A stretch of DNA of 64,000 bases from a virus. How positions within the stretch are numbered: position 1 is the stretch's first letter; each line of letters starts with the position of its first letter. The notes under the pieces are model-generated. The model was given only the letters and a program-made list of their open reading frames with translations, was not told where the DNA came from and ran no database searches. A program made the position numbers and the translations under genes. This document shows, piece after piece, positions 62,311-64,000 of this stretch. The stretch is from IMG/VR virus record IMGVR_UViG_3300021962_000054, positions 31,796 through 95,795 of that record. One strand, 5' to 3'.

Positions 62311-62868
62311 TCACTTCTCCTCTAATGTTGCTTGTAAATCCTGTAATACTTTCATATACAGGTCTTCTCCGGCAGCAACTTGTTCCTTCCAAGTTGTAGC
62401 AGCGTTCTCATCTGCCTGATCGCTGATATATTTGTAAATCTCACAACTAACTCCTGCCATCAAGCAAGATTTAGCAATACTGAAACATTCCATATCTACC
62501 ATGTCACACTTTACTCTAAGTTTGTGTCGTTCTGTGACATGCATATCTCCTGTCGCACAAGTGTAACCTTGTCCTTCAAAAGTTATAACGTTAGTATTGT
62601 CTAATGCGATATATCCGGGCTGTAGTCCCATAGCCAATAAATTGACATCATGCTGTATGACATTGTTGACACGATGTATGCCAGATGACAATGTGATGCC
62701 ACCTGCGGTGCCTAGATTGATTACACGTTTTGGATTATATGTAGCAATTAGATTTGTGACACTGATCGCAGCATTGACTTTGCCTATGCCGATACAAAAC
62801 ACATTCCTATACTTACTGAATAAGTTAGGAGCCTCATCACGCAATGCGAAAACGATTAGATCATTCAT
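62311..62868 (-). CDS. MTA/SAH nucleosidase-like phosphorylase-family protein
   Basis: 185 residues from the ATG at 62868, 8 nt inside the apt end. The nucleoside phosphorylase fold is indicated by GIGKVNAAISVTNLI, VINLGTAGGI and VDMECFSIAKSC, with D-M-E-C as the substrate-binding E in MTA/SAH nucleosidase, plus YISDQADENAA. It would release adenine from methylthioadenosine or SAH. Adjacent apt can use the adenine. Confidence 0.78.
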   Translation of the reverse strand: MNDLIVFALRDEAPNLFSKYRNVFCIGIGKVNAAISVTNLIATYNPKRVINLGTAGGITLSSGIHRVNNVIQHDVNLLAMGLQPGYIALDNTNVITFEGQGYTCATGDMHVTERHKLRVKCDMVDMECFSIAKSCLMAGVSCEIYKYISDQADENAATTWKEQVAAGEDLYMKVLQDLQATLEEK

Positions 62869-63400
62869 TGACATCAATAAGCGTCTCTACATGTACGCCT
62901 AATTCACGTAACTTTTGTTTACCAGGAAGGAAACTGATATTCAATAGACATGCTACAGTCATGCTATTATAAGGTACACCTAATTCATGTACAAGTTTAC
63001 ATATCGCTTCTGCTGTGCCGCCTGTCGCTAACACATCATCAACGATCATCACACTTCCTTTAGAATAATCAAACTTGCGTAATTCAAGTGTATCGGTGCC
63101 ATATTCTAATTCATATTCACGGCTGATCAGTTCGCCGGGCATCTTGCCTTTCTTTCTGACAACATGTAATGGAATGCCTAATCTATATGCTATTGGGCTT
63201 CCCCAGATAAATCCTCTAGCATCGGCTGCGAAAATATAATCAACATCATGGCCAGCCGCCACATTATAGAAATATTCTATACTTTCACGAAAGGCTACAG
63301 GTTTTGCACATACATCAACAGTGTTCAAATAATTGATGCCATCTTTGGGCCAATTACGATATACGGGTAATGCGTCTAATATGATTTGTTTGTCTATCAT
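62861..63400 (-). CDS. apt: adenine phosphoribosyltransferase
   Basis: 179 residues from the ATG at 63400 that overlaps the upstream stop (ATGA). The PRPP-binding loop VMIVDDVLATGGTA, the adenine-binding stretch ADARGFIWGSPIAYRLG and RKKGKMPGELISREYELEYGTD match bacterial Apt closely. It converts adenine and PRPP to AMP. The neighbouring nucleosidase supplies adenine, making a two-step salvage route. Confidence 0.92.
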   Translation of the reverse strand: MIDKQIILDALPVYRNWPKDGINYLNTVDVCAKPVAFRESIEYFYNVAAGHDVDYIFAADARGFIWGSPIAYRLGIPLHVVRKKGKMPGELISREYELEYGTDTLELRKFDYSKGSVMIVDDVLATGGTAEAICKLVHELGVPYNSMTVACLLNISFLPGKQKLRELGVHVETLIDVNE

Positions 63401-63906
63401 TTTTTGAGTGTGTTCCAAATCTTTTCTTTTTCTAATATATCTTTTTCAAGTTCACGATACTTATCACCTAGTGCTTTGAGTTCTTCCCACTTTTCTTCTA
63501 ACACTTCATTAGGATGTAATATACCTAATCGTTGTTCAATCTTGTCTAATGATTCGGTAAGACTTTTGCCTTTGAGTTTTATATCGCCTTCAAACTCAGC
63601 GTCACCTTGCACTTTGAGTTTGGGATCAGCATATTGCCAAGTATCACTAAAACTTAGTGAAGGGCTAATATTACCTAGACTATAGCCACCTGTACTATTT
63701 GTAGCCCAAGTATAACTACCACTGCTTGAACTAGGATATGGCCAAGTATTGCCTGCTACTGTAGAAATAGTCGATGCGCTAGCAGTCGAGGTCATCATAT
63801 TATCATCGTAAAACAAATCACCTTGCGCAAAGGTTTTGTCATCTGCTAACTTTTGTAAAAGTTTGTCTATTTCCGAGAAGTCAATTTTGATATTATTTTC
63901 GTCCAT
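63397..63906 (-). CDS. virion-associated coiled-coil protein
   Basis: 169 residues from the ATG at 63906; the longer frame upstream is part of the neighbouring gene. The central part is Ser/Thr-rich (TSTASASTISTVAGNTW), followed by VQGDAEFEGDIKLKGKSLTESLDKIEQRLGIL and a helical coiled-coil tail (KWEELKALGDKYRELEKDILEKEK). This pattern is found in T4-like marine phage structural proteins. Confidence 0.7.
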   Translation of the reverse strand: MDENNIKIDFSEIDKLLQKLADDKTFAQGDLFYDDNMMTSTASASTISTVAGNTWPYPSSSSGSYTWATNSTGGYSLGNISPSLSFSDTWQYADPKLKVQGDAEFEGDIKLKGKSLTESLDKIEQRLGILHPNEVLEEKWEELKALGDKYRELEKDILEKEKIWNTLKK

Positions 63907-63907
63907 A

Positions 63908-64000
63908 TTACTTTTTCTTGAGATATAACTTGCCTTCTTTGTCGATGTCGATATCGATTTCGTCACCTTCTTTCCAGCCCATAGATTTGAGTACTGGTTC
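63908..64000 (-). CDS. AbrB-like small protein, partial
   Basis: The last 30 codons of a gene running off the right edge: EPVLKSMGWKEGDEIDIDID then EGKLYLKKK. The LGWKEGDEI...L-x-L pattern resembles SpoVT/AbrB swapped-hairpin proteins seen in phages. The stop is just before the ATG of the virion-like gene. Confidence 0.55.
   Translation of the reverse strand, partial: EPVLKSMGWKEGDEIDIDIDKEGKLYLKKK

Overview
The window reads as part of a large T4-like (tailed, contractile-type) phage genome infecting a Gram-negative bacterium. The support is an AT-rich, tightly packed gene order, class Ia ribonucleotide reductase with a glutaredoxin, a PAAR-type spike tip gene, long collagen-like fibre genes, many small ORFs of T4-like marine phage type, a very large tRNA array, and many genes preceded by the T4-type late promoter box TATAAATA (or GATAAATA/CATAAATA). 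There is no integrase, rRNA or ribosomal protein gene. The host is not identified. A phage-borne TonB-dependent receptor and a porin with signal peptides point to a host with an outer membrane.

Layout. 1-11650: the 3' end of a virion appendage gene, nrdA, a small gene, nrdB, glutaredoxin, a PAAR protein, a virion protein with a C-terminal Hint (intein-like) domain, another virion-like protein, a SleB-type cell wall hydrolase and a small membrane protein. 11650-14000: small zinc/membrane proteins, AhpC and AhpD, a methyltransferase-like gene and a small lipoprotein. 14100-30000: 25 tRNA genes (a 26th lies at 36.9 kb) interleaved with structured non-coding RNAs, a restriction-modification pair, a QueC-like protein, a thioesterase, sulfotransferase-like, SGNH, glycosyltransferase-like and HNH genes, and many 2OG-Fe(II) oxygenase-like genes. 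30000-41500: two more accessory genes, then a full-length TonB-dependent receptor, a porin, a GDPD-like protein, a GNAT enzyme, a subtilisin/S74 fusion, a PP-loop ATPase and zinc proteins. 41550-45080: a block of short early-type genes with sigma70-like promoters and a thrice-repeated promoter/leader element. 45217-64000, almost all minus strand: a glycosyltransferase, seven fibre-like genes (collagen-like, LamG-like and modular), then an overlapping operon holding an A-type Fe-S carrier, a ParB-like/kinase-like fusion, superoxide dismutase, an SGNH hydrolase, translation factor IF-1, an MTA/SAH nucleosidase-like enzyme, adenine phosphoribosyltransferase and a virion-like protein.

How the genes may work together (inference). 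NrdA/NrdB/Grx supply dNTPs. SOD, AhpC and AhpD form a superoxide-to-water detoxification route. The nucleosidase and Apt form an MTA-to-AMP salvage route. 26 tRNAs (all amino acids except Phe), an initiator-like tRNA and IF-1 could redirect translation. The receptor, porin, lipoprotein and EF-hand protein would remodel the envelope. The most unusual items are the outer-membrane receptor/porin pair, the oxidative-stress set, IF-1 with the initiator-like tRNA, and at least five structured RNAs inside the tRNA array.
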